From GCA-2401735 sp051252095 (lineage in GTDB: Bacteria > Pseudomonadota > Gammaproteobacteria > Burkholderiales > Methylophilaceae), in NCBI GenBank assembly GCA_051252095.1, contig JBPOFK010000006.1, forward strand, positions 1-64,000: 64,000 bases of DNA, written 5' to 3'. Of this stretch, positions 52,314 through 61,186 are shown piece after piece. Position 1 is the stretch's first letter. Every line of letters begins with the position of its first letter. A program made the position numbers and the translations under genes. A model generated the notes under the pieces. The model ran no database searches, was not told where the DNA came from, and worked only from the letters and a program-made list of their open reading frames with translations.

Positions 52314-52961
52314 CTATACGCTTATTCTTTGTGCAATAAGTACGAGGTCATTCGTCTTATTGGTGGTGTTTGATGGGCTTGGTATGTGTTCACTAAAAAG
52401 AATATTAAAACCTGCTTTTTTAACAACTTCCAATACCTCTTCAGATGAGCGATATTCAATATATACCTGATCCCCACTGCTCGATACATCCAAGCCAGAC
52501 TGTAAATGAGAGCCTGTCATTGTTGATAAATAAAATGGTGCTGATGGCTTTAATACTTGATTGAGGGATGAAAAAAACAAGTGCATATCGCTATCATTCA
52601 GATAGCACAAACCAAATGAAAATAGTGCCCCATCAAAAACTTGTTCTAAGCTTTCCATTTTACGGCAATCTTCAACTAAAAACTTAGCTGAAGGCACTCT
52701 CATGCGCGCTTGTTCAATCATCGCTGGCGCTAGATCAATTCCTGTGACCTTAAACTTTGGAAATTCACGTGAAATAAAAGCCGCTAAGTTACCTGGACCA
52801 CAGGCAATATCCAATATCTGAGAATTGGCTTCATCTAAATAACTACAAAAATGCTTTAGATATGAATCGTATAATGTTAAATCAAAATATTTATCAGCAT
52901 ATTTAGTAGCAAATTTATTGAAAGTGGCTACTGTAATTTTACAAACATCGGAATCTGACAT
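52314..52961 (-). CDS. Class I SAM-dependent methyltransferase
   Basis: A 215-residue methyltransferase with motif I LDIACGPGNLAAFI, an acidic loop (TGIDLAPAMIEQA), and DCRKM. The substrate cannot be told. It converges with the TetR gene and may act on a small molecule. Confidence 0.85.
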   Translation of the reverse strand: MSDSDVCKITVATFNKFATKYADKYFDLTLYDSYLKHFCSYLDEANSQILDIACGPGNLAAFISREFPKFKVTGIDLAPAMIEQARMRVPSAKFLVEDCRKMESLEQVFDGALFSFGLCYLNDSDMHLFFSSLNQVLKPSAPFYLSTMTGSHLQSGLDVSSSGDQVYIEYRSSEEVLEVVKKAGFNILFSEHIPSPSNTTNKTNDLVLIAQRISV

Positions 52962-53049
52962 GGCCCTCTTTATCGGTTATCTATAAGTGATATCGCAGAT
53001 TGTAATTGATTCCAATTTAAACGCAAAAATAGATATGTTTCTCGACTGT

Positions 53050-53100
53050 AAATATGAGTGGCAGGGCGTTAACACTTAATATAATAGCTATTTTTAAATT
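53050..53100 (+). repeat. Type A right-end remnant before copy 7
   Basis: GTTAACACTTAATATAATAGC and TATTTTT remain from the type A end; the palindrome is gone. Confidence 0.55.
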
Positions 53101-53144
53101 TGAAAATGCGCGTGTCACTGGTTCCATTCCAGCACGGACCACCA
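53101..53144 (+). repeat. tRNA-Phe(GAA) 3' half, copy 7 (decaying)
   Basis: 44 bases with five changes, including one in the T-loop and three in the stems. CCA kept. Confidence 0.8.
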
Positions 53145-53158
53145 AACAAATTAATATG

Positions 53159-54424
53159 TTAAATTACCCTATGAAGCTCTTGCCCCAACATATCTGGCGT
53201 AACCAAGACAATCCCTTTTTCAGAAACATAAAACCGCTTCTTATCTTTTTCTAGATCAACTCCAATTTCCATCCCATCTGCAATAAAGCAACCTCGGTCG
53301 ATTACTACATTTTTCAAAGTCACATTTCGATTAATTGTACATTTTGGCAAGATGACTGCGCCTTGAATCATACAATAATCATCTACATGCACATCTGAAA
53401 ATAAGATTGAATTAGTTACAGATGAGCCACTAATTAAGCACCCACCCGAAACCAGAGAATCCGTTGCACTTCCTGTTCTATCTTCATCATTAAACACAAA
53501 TTTTGCAGGGGGTAATTGTTCTTGGTAAGTCCATATAGGCCATTCTCTATCATATAAATTGAGCTCTGGAACCACTTTTGTAAGTTCCATATTGGCTTCC
53601 CAGTAAGCATCTATCGTTCCAACATCACGCCAATAGTGACTTCCATTACTTGCACCAACACAACTATCTGCAAATCGATGTGCTTGCACGCGATATTTAT
53701 TAATGACATGAGGAATAATATCACCACCAAAATCATGCTTGGATTTCTTATCTCCAGCATCTCTTGTCAATTGCTCATATAAAAATTTAGCATTAAACAC
53801 ATAAATACCCATACTAGCGAATGCCGTAGAAGGGTCACCAGGTATGTGCTTAGGGATTTCTGGTTTCTCTGCAAATTCAATCACTCGATCTTTATTATCA
53901 ACTGTTAAAACCCCAAAGCTTTTTGCTTCGTTTATAGGCACATTGATACAAGCCATCGTCATGTCAGCATTATTCATAGCATGGGCAGCTAACATTTTCC
54001 CGTAGTCCATTTTATAGATATGATCGCCAGCCAGAACCAATATATATTCAGCATCGCTCTCTCGCATCAAATCGAGATTTTGATAGACAGCATCTGCTGT
54101 ACCTTTGTACCACTCTTTAGATAATCGCTGCTGTGCGGGAATAATGTTTACGTATTCCCTGAATTCACCACGCAAAAAGCCCCAACCACGCTGTATATGC
54201 TGTATCAAGCTTTGCGACTTATATTGCGTTGCCACGTTGATTTGACGGATACCGGAGTTAATACAATTCGATAATGGAAAGTCAATAATTCTAAACTTCC
54301 CACCAAAATGAACTGCTGGTTTCGCACGCCAATCGGTCAACCTTTTCAAGCGACTTCCACGACCACCAGCAAGAATGATAGCAACCGTGTTTTTGGTTAG
54401 ATTACTAATAAAACGATCAGACAT
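53159..54424 (-). CDS. glgC: Glucose-1-phosphate adenylyltransferase
   Basis: A 421-residue ADP-glucose pyrophosphorylase: ILAGGRGSRLKRLTDWRAKPAVHFGGKFRIIDFPLSNCINSGI, LAGDHIYKMDY, EFAEKP, and a C-terminal beta-helix domain (NVTLKNVVIDRGC). It makes ADP-glucose for glycogen. No glycogen synthase or branching gene is beside it. Its stop codon lies 15 bases from tRNA-Phe half 7. Confidence 0.93.
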   Translation of the reverse strand: MSDRFISNLTKNTVAIILAGGRGSRLKRLTDWRAKPAVHFGGKFRIIDFPLSNCINSGIRQINVATQYKSQSLIQHIQRGWGFLRGEFREYVNIIPAQQRLSKEWYKGTADAVYQNLDLMRESDAEYILVLAGDHIYKMDYGKMLAAHAMNNADMTMACINVPINEAKSFGVLTVDNKDRVIEFAEKPEIPKHIPGDPSTAFASMGIYVFNAKFLYEQLTRDAGDKKSKHDFGGDIIPHVINKYRVQAHRFADSCVGASNGSHYWRDVGTIDAYWEANMELTKVVPELNLYDREWPIWTYQEQLPPAKFVFNDEDRTGSATDSLVSGGCLISGSSVTNSILFSDVHVDDYCMIQGAVILPKCTINRNVTLKNVVIDRGCFIADGMEIGVDLEKDKKRFYVSEKGIVLVTPDMLGQELHRVI

Positions 54425-54577
54425 GGTACTCCCCCAACCCTTCTATTAAGTTTTTTAGAAAAACTCAATTTATTATGTTTTATAGTTCTTGGTTACATAA
54501 TGATACTTTTTGAAACATTTTGATACATTTATTTTTGAATGGTCTCGTTATTCTTTGAATTTAGTAGTAATTGAAGA

Positions 54578-54656
54578 TATGTGACCTAATTGTCACGCTC
54601 TGACGAGGCTTAAAAGATGTAGGCGGGAGCTATTACTTAATTAAATAGTTATTTTT
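54578..54656 (+). repeat. Type A right end before copy 8
   Basis: GTGACCTAATTGTCAC at 54581-54596 corresponds to the type A palindrome; TTACTTAATTAAATAGTTATTTTT follows. Decayed. Confidence 0.6.
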
Positions 54657-54696
54657 AAAATCCACGTTCACTGTTTAAATTCCAGTGATGGCCACA
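54657..54696 (+). repeat. tRNA-Phe(GAA) 3' half, copy 8 (most decayed)
   Basis: About 40 bases; TTTAAATTCCAG and GGCCACA can be aligned with the T-arm and acceptor end, but many positions changed and CCA became ACA. It should be the oldest boundary. Confidence 0.7.
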
Positions 54697-54703
54697 ATCA
54701 ATT

Positions 54704-54730
54704 AAGCTGAAATTAATATGAGCTTTTTTG
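54704..54730 (+). terminator. Terminator after copy 8
   Basis: AAGCT ... AGCTT with a long loop, followed by six T. Weak. Confidence 0.45.
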
Positions 54731-54782
54731 TTATCTGGTTGCAATAGACAGAAATTCTATGGATTACCTATAAACACTACCT

Positions 54783-57746
54783 TTATGAGGCCTTTAATAT
54801 CACTTCAAAATCTTCAATCGGGATTGGTCTGCTAAATAAGTAACCTTGCAGAACTGGGCAGCCATGTTGCTCTAAAAATTGCCGCTGCGCCTCTGTCTCA
54901 ACGCCTTCTGCTATGACCTCCATACTTAAATTTTCGGCCATACCGATGATGGTTTGAACAATCACGTCGCTACGTTTCGTTCCTATATTTCTAATAAATG
55001 ACTGATCAATTTTGATTTGATCAAATGGCAACAAGGTTAGATATGACAGTGATGAGTAACCAGTCCCAAAATCATCTAGTGAAAACCGAACGCCAATTTT
55101 GCGTAACGCTTTCATCTTAATCAAAGTGTCGTCAATATCATCTAGAACAATGCTTTCTGTTAATTCCAACTCTAATTTATTTGGATCAATTTTATGTTGA
55201 TCAATTGATTTTTTAACTGATTTAACAAAGTTTGCTTGGTGAAACTGGAGTGCGCTGACATTAATCGCCAATTTAAGTAGCTTGGTGTTTACATCTTTTT
55301 CCCAAATTTTAAGTTGTGCACATGCCGCATTTAACACCCATTGCCCTATAGGTAGAATCAAGCCACTATCTTCTGCAACTGGTATAAATTCAGCTGGTGA
55401 TATCAATTTTCCACTCGGATGTTGCCAACGTAGCAATACTTCAGCAGCTAGTATTTGACGATTGTGATAGACCTGTTGCTGATAATATAAGACAAACTGC
55501 TGCTCTGTAATTGCTCTGTGAAGATCACTCTCCATAATTGATCTAAGCTCTAACTTGGATTGCGTTTCTGGATCATAAAATCGTAATTTATTTCTGCCAG
55601 CATTTTTTGCTTGATACATAGCTGTATCGGATCGTTTTAATAACTCATCAACTGAAACTTCATTCTGTCCGTATAGCGTAATACCAATACTTGCAGAACA
55701 ATGATATTTGTATTTTTTTAATAAATATGGACTGTTTATTACCTTAAGTATTTTTTCACCAATATCTTCACTTGTTTTTAAAGCAAGTTCTATCTCAGAG
55801 CCCAAGTTTTCAAGTAACACTACAAACTCGTCTCCTCCCAATCTTGCAACAAAATCAGATTCCCTCAAGCAATCTTGTAGTCTTTTTGCTACCTCTATTA
55901 ACAGCAGGTCGCCGATATTGTGCCCTTTTGTATCATTTAGAATTTTAAAATTATCTAAATCTAAAAATAGTAAAGCACTATAGTTCTTACTACTTTTATT
56001 GCGCACTAATATTTTATAAAGATGCTCATAAAGCAATCGCCTGTTCGGTAAACCAGTCAGTGAGTCATAGAATGCTAGTGTGTGAATTTTGGCCTCGTCT
56101 TGTTTAAACTGAGTCAAATCCGAAAAGGTAGTAACGTAGTTAGTCACCATTCCATTATCATTAGTGACCGATTTAATGTTAAGCCATGCTGGAAAGACTT
56201 CTCCGCTTTTTCGACGATGCATCACTTCACCATGCCAGTATCCATCATCTTCTAACGCATCCAACACCTCATCATACAAACTATCTTCTTGATAATCTGC
56301 CTTGAGATGCGACAGTTTTTGTCCAATGATTTCACTTGCTTGATAACCTGTAATTTTGGTAAAAGATTGATTGACCCTTAGAATGATTTTACTGGCATTA
56401 CTGATTGCTATTCCCTCTTGAGACTCGAACGATATTGCTGCAATCCTCAATTGCTCTTCAGCATGCTTTAATTCTGCTATATCAATTCCGATACCAACCA
56501 AACAATCTTTTTCATCAAACTGGACTTTCCTTCCAGTAAAGTAATATGGTGTGGTCGTTCCATTTTTGGATAAAAAATTTGCCTCTACAAAAGAAGTCCC
56601 CACCTTAAACACCTCTTGTATCCTATCGCTCACCATCTGTTTCTCATTGTCTGAAAAGAAGTCCAAAGGATGCATCTTTGCAATTTCATTAGCAGAATAG
56701 CCAGACACGGTTTCAAAATTTCGATTCCATCTCAAAAAGCGTTGCGTATCATCATAAAAATACAAGATGCCAGGCAAGCTATCAATCATCATCTCGGAAA
56801 AATTTTTCTCATTAATTGCTTTAGCAGTCACCTCCTTAAGCTGTGTCTCTTTTTGCTGGCGCAAATCATCTGCTGCATTCAACCTGCTTGCACTTAGCCA
56901 TGTAATCACAAAAAAAAGTAATGCATAGGAGGTAGCAAATATTGATGGTCCAATTTGCGGATCCAGCCATCCAATATCTTGCACCACTAACCTTATCCAA
57001 CCAAAGAAGTACGGAAGCACCAATAGAATGGGTAAAATTTTTCTAATGAGTACGCTTCCGCGCTGATGACCAGTAATTACTTTCATCAGGCCCACGTTGG
57101 CACGAACAAACAATAACCCCACTCCAAGTACAACAAATAAAAACGCAGTTTTTATAGAAATTGAAGAGTACCCAGGTAGGCTGTATAGCTGGTAAACATT
57201 ATAGAAATAGCCAGAAAGTGCAGTTAATGCAATACAAATAGCAATCAATGTTAAAACTTGCGCTATCAAGATAGTTCGCTTTGAATTGAGATGAATCAAC
57301 CATAGGGCTATGCTATAAATAGTCATATTTACAGCAGTAATCTCAGCCATGCGCCCTGCGTAACCCACTGAGCTGGGACTAGCATATTCTGTGTAAAGTA
57401 TGTTATCGATTCTTAAATTTATATTAAAAAGATATTCAATGAGGGTTAATACACTAATTGCCAGCGGTATTAGCAGAAAGACCATGACCACTTTTTTAGA
57501 TGCTAAATTAGATTGGAAGCCACCGGTTAGTGCCCACAAAGCTAGAGACATAAAAATAAAGCAAATGGCAGTATTTAGCTTCATTGTTGCTATGCTGGGA
57601 TTTGTACTTAATGTGATTAGCGATTGAAGATTTGCCACCCACCCAATCGCAACGAATAAACTAATGAAAAAAACAACAATGCAACATAGCCGAATGAATA
57701 GCTCAATTTTGCTATTGGCTCTGTGACCTCTACCAAAAAAACGCAT
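54783..57746 (-). CDS. Large membrane PAS-PAS-GGDEF-EAL c-di-GMP enzyme
   Basis: A 987-residue protein. About eight N-terminal helices resemble a MASE-like sensor (residues ~20-290), followed by two PAS domains (~330-560), GGDEF (LGGDEF with RESD inhibitory site) and EAL (EVLLRWQHP, DDFGTGYSSL, AEGVETE). The start ATG at 57746 is preferred to the TTG at 57764. It is the largest of three GGDEF proteins in the window. Its right side shows no tRNA-Phe half, so it may belong to the chromosome or to an eighth, decayed unit. Confidence 0.9.
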   Translation of the reverse strand: MRFFGRGHRANSKIELFIRLCCIVVFFISLFVAIGWVANLQSLITLSTNPSIATMKLNTAICFIFMSLALWALTGGFQSNLASKKVVMVFLLIPLAISVLTLIEYLFNINLRIDNILYTEYASPSSVGYAGRMAEITAVNMTIYSIALWLIHLNSKRTILIAQVLTLIAICIALTALSGYFYNVYQLYSLPGYSSISIKTAFLFVVLGVGLLFVRANVGLMKVITGHQRGSVLIRKILPILLVLPYFFGWIRLVVQDIGWLDPQIGPSIFATSYALLFFVITWLSASRLNAADDLRQQKETQLKEVTAKAINEKNFSEMMIDSLPGILYFYDDTQRFLRWNRNFETVSGYSANEIAKMHPLDFFSDNEKQMVSDRIQEVFKVGTSFVEANFLSKNGTTTPYYFTGRKVQFDEKDCLVGIGIDIAELKHAEEQLRIAAISFESQEGIAISNASKIILRVNQSFTKITGYQASEIIGQKLSHLKADYQEDSLYDEVLDALEDDGYWHGEVMHRRKSGEVFPAWLNIKSVTNDNGMVTNYVTTFSDLTQFKQDEAKIHTLAFYDSLTGLPNRRLLYEHLYKILVRNKSSKNYSALLFLDLDNFKILNDTKGHNIGDLLLIEVAKRLQDCLRESDFVARLGGDEFVVLLENLGSEIELALKTSEDIGEKILKVINSPYLLKKYKYHCSASIGITLYGQNEVSVDELLKRSDTAMYQAKNAGRNKLRFYDPETQSKLELRSIMESDLHRAITEQQFVLYYQQQVYHNRQILAAEVLLRWQHPSGKLISPAEFIPVAEDSGLILPIGQWVLNAACAQLKIWEKDVNTKLLKLAINVSALQFHQANFVKSVKKSIDQHKIDPNKLELELTESIVLDDIDDTLIKMKALRKIGVRFSLDDFGTGYSSLSYLTLLPFDQIKIDQSFIRNIGTKRSDVIVQTIIGMAENLSMEVIAEGVETEAQRQFLEQHGCPVLQGYLFSRPIPIEDFEVILKAS

Positions 57747-58118
57747 TAAGGTAATTTTAGTCAACCCTCTCTAAGTGAGTACATACATTATATGAGTTGG
57801 CAATTAATCTACAAGCAAATTTATTAATCTTGAAATTAAGTACATGTCGGTATTTATACTGAATAATTAGCGTTCCTTTCTGGTCATTGATTTCATTAGG
57901 AATAGTGGTGACGCATTACCTCATAATTTCCAACTGTTTTGTTTTATTACAATCACTATCAATATGCGGCGTTTTCTCTCTGAACTACAAGGGTATCATT
58001 AGTGTCATGTATATAAAGACTTCTAGAAATAGATAAGCAAAATTTAATATTCAACCTCATTTATAATGTAGAAAAATTACTTTTTTTGACCACAATAAAT
58101 AGGCATTAGGAAAACATA
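57747..58118. other. Gene-free AT-rich stretch
   Basis: No gene, tRNA half or strong hairpin seen. Confidence 0.5.
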
Positions 58119-58505
58119 TTGAAAAATAATGGAAGAGTTGTTTCTATCAAAGGCATTGACGTAGCAATCACTGGCATGGATTATAATTATCCGAATAACA
58201 AAGATAATATTGCAAACAATAAATTCGACATTACGTTTTATGTCAGCATAAACAATCAAGCCTTTGCAATTGACTTTAGCAACGAAAGACTGACCGATCA
58301 GAATCAGTACATCGCAGATACATTTATTGGCAATGGGGAGACATACAGTGCCTTTTTAAGTGAGGTTGAAAGCAATATGCCCCTCGGCGATGGAAAACAA
58401 TATAGCGATGATATTAGAAATGCAGCAAATACTGCAATCGGTGAAATTGCACAATCTGTCTACACGCATGCGTTATCTCACTCACCTGACCAAGATGAGG
58501 AGTAA
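58119..58505 (+). CDS. Small protein of unknown function before fpr
   Basis: A 128-residue soluble protein of a DUF-type fold that I do not recognise. It begins with TTG at 58119 behind AGGA. It reads VVSIKGIDVAITGMDYNYPNNK and has NKFDITFYVSINNQAFAIDF. It lies 26 bases before fpr and is probably co-transcribed. Confidence 0.5.
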   Translation: MKNNGRVVSIKGIDVAITGMDYNYPNNKDNIANNKFDITFYVSINNQAFAIDFSNERLTDQNQYIADTFIGNGETYSAFLSEVESNMPLGDGKQYSDDIRNAANTAIGEIAQSVYTHALSHSPDQDEE

Positions 58506-58531
58506 CGTTAACTAAGGACAAGGATTAAACA

Positions 58532-59275
58532 TTGGCACTTTGGACTACAGGAAAAATTGTTGGGCATAAGCATTGGACTGAATCCTTACATACGCTTTAT
58601 GTTGATGCCGTTATTGAGCCTTTTGAAGCTGGTCAATTCATTAAGATAGGTTTAAATATTGGTGGTGAAGAGATTGGTCACCCTTACTCGCTTGTTAACC
58701 CACCCAGTCAAACACCATTAGGTTTTTACTATATTAAAGTGCCTAATGGAAAATTAACCCCACAACTTGTAGAACTAAACACTAACGATTCTATTTTGAT
58801 TGCGCCCAAAGCACATGGGTTTTTAATCCTCGATGAAATTCCTATGGCAAAGGAGCTCTGGTTAATGGCCACTGGCACGGGCATTGGGCCTTTTCTTTCG
58901 ATGCTCGCAACCACAAAGCCATGGCAACGCTACGAAAAAATATTCCTAGTCTGGGCCGTTAGAACTTTTTCTGAGCTTACTTATCAAGATTTAATTTTAC
59001 GGTTTCTAGCCGAGCATCCGCATCAATTGATATATATCCCGTTTGTAAGTCGAGAAGTGATTGACGCCGCTTTATCAGGCCGCATTCCACAAGCCATTGT
59101 TGATGGAAGACTAGAAAAGCGAGCTGGAACAAGTATCAACGCTGAAGATAGTCAGATCATGCTCTGCGGAAACCCGCAAATGATAAAAGACACTACAAAT
59201 ACATTGATTGCGCGTGGGTTACGAAAACACAAACGATTTTCACCTGGACATATTTCAAGTGAAACTTACTGGTAG
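58532..59275 (+). CDS. fpr: Ferredoxin-NADP reductase
   Basis: A 247-residue reductase. The FAD domain has HPYSLVNPPSQ and GKLTPQL, the NADP domain MATGTGIGPFLSML, and it ends in GHISSETYW, the aromatic ending of bacterial Fpr. It starts with TTG at 58532 behind AAGGA. Electron exchange between NADPH and ferredoxin or flavodoxin in the cytoplasm. Confidence 0.88.
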   Translation: MALWTTGKIVGHKHWTESLHTLYVDAVIEPFEAGQFIKIGLNIGGEEIGHPYSLVNPPSQTPLGFYYIKVPNGKLTPQLVELNTNDSILIAPKAHGFLILDEIPMAKELWLMATGTGIGPFLSMLATTKPWQRYEKIFLVWAVRTFSELTYQDLILRFLAEHPHQLIYIPFVSREVIDAALSGRIPQAIVDGRLEKRAGTSINAEDSQIMLCGNPQMIKDTTNTLIARGLRKHKRFSPGHISSETYW

Positions 59276-59426
59276 AGAAAATTTAATCAGCTATCGGCTA
59301 CTCTTTTATGCAAGGCTACCTCAAGAGAAGCCTATTAAGAGAAAAATAACCAGTAATTTACATACATTCTCTGCGCTAAACTAGGACATTGTGATTCATT
59401 ATTGTCCGCACACAAAAAGGAATTTT

Positions 59427-60437
59427 ATGGAAAACAAAGCGATTATTCTTCAAACAGGTGGTGGTTATAACAAGGTAACGTTGGATACTAGAGAGGCAAA
59501 AGACCCTGAAGCTGGGGAAATAACTGTTCGACTACATGCCAACTCACTTAATTATCATGATTTTGCTGTCGTAAGTGGTATGTGGGGTCCAACTGAGCCT
59601 AGAATCCCTATGGCTGATGGGGCTGGTGTTGTCACCGCAGTAGGGGCTGGTGTAACCGAATTTTCAGTTGGCGATTACGTTGTGAGTACATTTTTCCCGA
59701 CATGGTTATCTGGTAAGCCAAATGTAGAAGGCTTTGCAACGACGCCAGGTGATGGTGTAGACGGATATGCACGTGAAATAGTCACGGCTTCTATCAATGC
59801 ATTTACTTTAGCACCCAAAGGCTGGAGTCATGTTGAAGCATCTACGCTAACCACAGCGGCTTTGACTGCCTGGCGAGCGCTCATGTCAGATGATGCATTA
59901 AAGCCAGGCGATACCGTTTTAGTACAAGGCACCGGCGGCGTTTCTATATTTGCGTTGCAATTTGCAAAAATGGCAGGTGCCAACGTGATTGCGACCTCAT
60001 CAACTGATGAGAAACTAGACAGACTAAAAGCCTTAGGTGCAAATCACCTCATCAATTATCGCAAACACACCAACTGGGGTGAGCTTGCTAGAGAAATGAC
60101 TGGCGGTCGAGGAGTCGATCATATTGTTGAAGTAGGCGGTCCTGCTACGCTTGACCAGTCTATGCAGGCGGCACGCGTGGGCGCGCACATTTCTGTGATT
60201 GGCATTCTCACTGGGTTGGGAGGTGAAGTGTCCATTGTAAACGCGCTTATTAAACAACTACGGATGCAAGGCTTGATTGTCGGTAACCGCGCTCAACAAC
60301 AAGACATGGTGAGCGCAATTGATGCGAATAATATGCGCCCAATTGTCGATAAAGTATTCCCACTTGAAAGCATCGTAGAAGCATTTCAATATCAAGAAAC
60401 CAATCAGCATATTGGGAAAATCTGTTTAGAAATGTAG
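59427..60437 (+). CDS. Zinc-free quinone-oxidoreductase-type alcohol dehydrogenase homologue
   Basis: A 336-residue MDR-family protein: ETHRLRLH-type N-terminus replaced by EAGEITVRLHANSLNYHDFAV, then PMADGAGVVTAVG, VLVQGTGGVSIFALQFAKMAGANVIATSS (Rossmann), and LGANHLINYRKH. The structural-zinc cysteines of true ADHs are missing. Substrate is unknown. ATG at 59427 follows AAGGA; a frame from 59391 is less likely. Confidence 0.82.
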   Translation: MENKAIILQTGGGYNKVTLDTREAKDPEAGEITVRLHANSLNYHDFAVVSGMWGPTEPRIPMADGAGVVTAVGAGVTEFSVGDYVVSTFFPTWLSGKPNVEGFATTPGDGVDGYAREIVTASINAFTLAPKGWSHVEASTLTTAALTAWRALMSDDALKPGDTVLVQGTGGVSIFALQFAKMAGANVIATSSTDEKLDRLKALGANHLINYRKHTNWGELAREMTGGRGVDHIVEVGGPATLDQSMQAARVGAHISVIGILTGLGGEVSIVNALIKQLRMQGLIVGNRAQQQDMVSAIDANNMRPIVDKVFPLESIVEAFQYQETNQHIGKICLEM

Positions 60438-60642
60438 TTTAATCTGCTGTTATCAATCATCTATTTTATAGCTAACTATTGATAAGATTTTAATGCATGT
60501 AAGTGCATTCTTACGATAGATTAGGAGTTTGACCTATCAAGCTTAATTTCCCTATGAGGTTAAATATCGTTACGGAGATAACTTAACGAATACTCATTAT
60601 TTTGTCTTCAACGATATTATTTAATCACTATGAGGAGATATC

Positions 60643-60843
60643 ATGAATAAAGACCAATTTGAAGGTAACTGGAAGCAATTAAAAGGTAAAGTTCAGCAAC
60701 AGTGGGGAAAACTAACAGATGATCAGCTAGATGTGATTGAAGGAAGGCGCGAAGAATTAGCAGGTAAGATTCAAGAGGCCTATGGCCTTAGCAAAGCTGA
60801 AGCTGAAGAACAAATTTCCGAATGGGAAAAAAACCATCACTAA
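60643..60843 (+). CDS. CsbD-family stress protein
   Basis: A 66-residue protein with NWKQLKGKVQQQWGKLTDDQLDVIEGRREELAGKIQEAYG, the CsbD pattern. Cytoplasmic, general-stress associated. GAGGAG precedes ATG at 60643. Confidence 0.92.
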   Translation: MNKDQFEGNWKQLKGKVQQQWGKLTDDQLDVIEGRREELAGKIQEAYGLSKAEAEEQISEWEKNHH

Positions 60844-60857
60844 CTGACTTAAGTGAG

Positions 60858-60890
60858 ACCCTCAACTCACATTTGCGTTGAGGGTATTTT
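60858..60890 (+). terminator. Terminator after csbD
   Basis: ACCCTCAAC (60858-60866), loop, GTTGAGGGT (60877-60885), then ATTTT. Nine perfect pairs. Confidence 0.7.
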
Positions 60891-60922
60891 GTAGAAAATA
60901 TAATAATTTAAGGAGAAACAAA

Positions 60923-61099
60923 ATGGGATTGGAAATCGGTGGTTTATTTGGCTTAATTATCTTAGCGTTTGATGTATGGGCAATTTTAAAAGTTTTTCAA
61001 AGTGGCGCAAGCAATGGGGCAAAAGTATTTTGGACTGTATTAATATTAGTGCTTCCAATTTTAGGCTTGCTTATCTGGTTTCTTGCCGGACCTAGATAA
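60923..61099 (+). CDS. PLDc_N-type small membrane protein
   Basis: A 58-residue protein with two hydrophobic helices and the ending ILVLPILGLLIWFLAGPR of the PLDc_N family. ATG at 60923 follows AAGGAG. Likely expressed with csbD-type stress genes. Confidence 0.8.
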   Translation: MGLEIGGLFGLIILAFDVWAILKVFQSGASNGAKVFWTVLILVLPILGLLIWFLAGPR

Positions 61100-61186
61100 G
61101 CGTTACAACCTAGTAATATTATTATAATTTGGTTTATGAGCTAGTTTCAGTTCAAAAGTTAGTTATTCATTAAAAAATAAGCATAC

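Larger units (their letters stand above)
50406..53144. mobile_element. Cargo unit 6: homocysteine methyltransferase cassette
   Basis: 2.7 kb between tRNA-Phe halves 6 and 7. Cargo: homocysteine S-methyltransferase, TetR regulator, SAM methyltransferase; type A right end. Confidence 0.5.
53101..54696. mobile_element. Cargo unit 7: single-gene glgC cassette
   Basis: 1.6 kb between tRNA-Phe halves 7 and 8 with one gene and a type A right-end remnant. Confidence 0.5.
54425..54782. other. Gap holding the last, decayed boundary
   Basis: Type A end (54578-54656) and tRNA-Phe half 8. No gene. Confidence 0.65.

Noticed and set aside
57747..58118. A ninth tRNA-Phe half right of the GGDEF-EAL gene
   Set aside because: I searched by eye for T-arm and acceptor words and found none.
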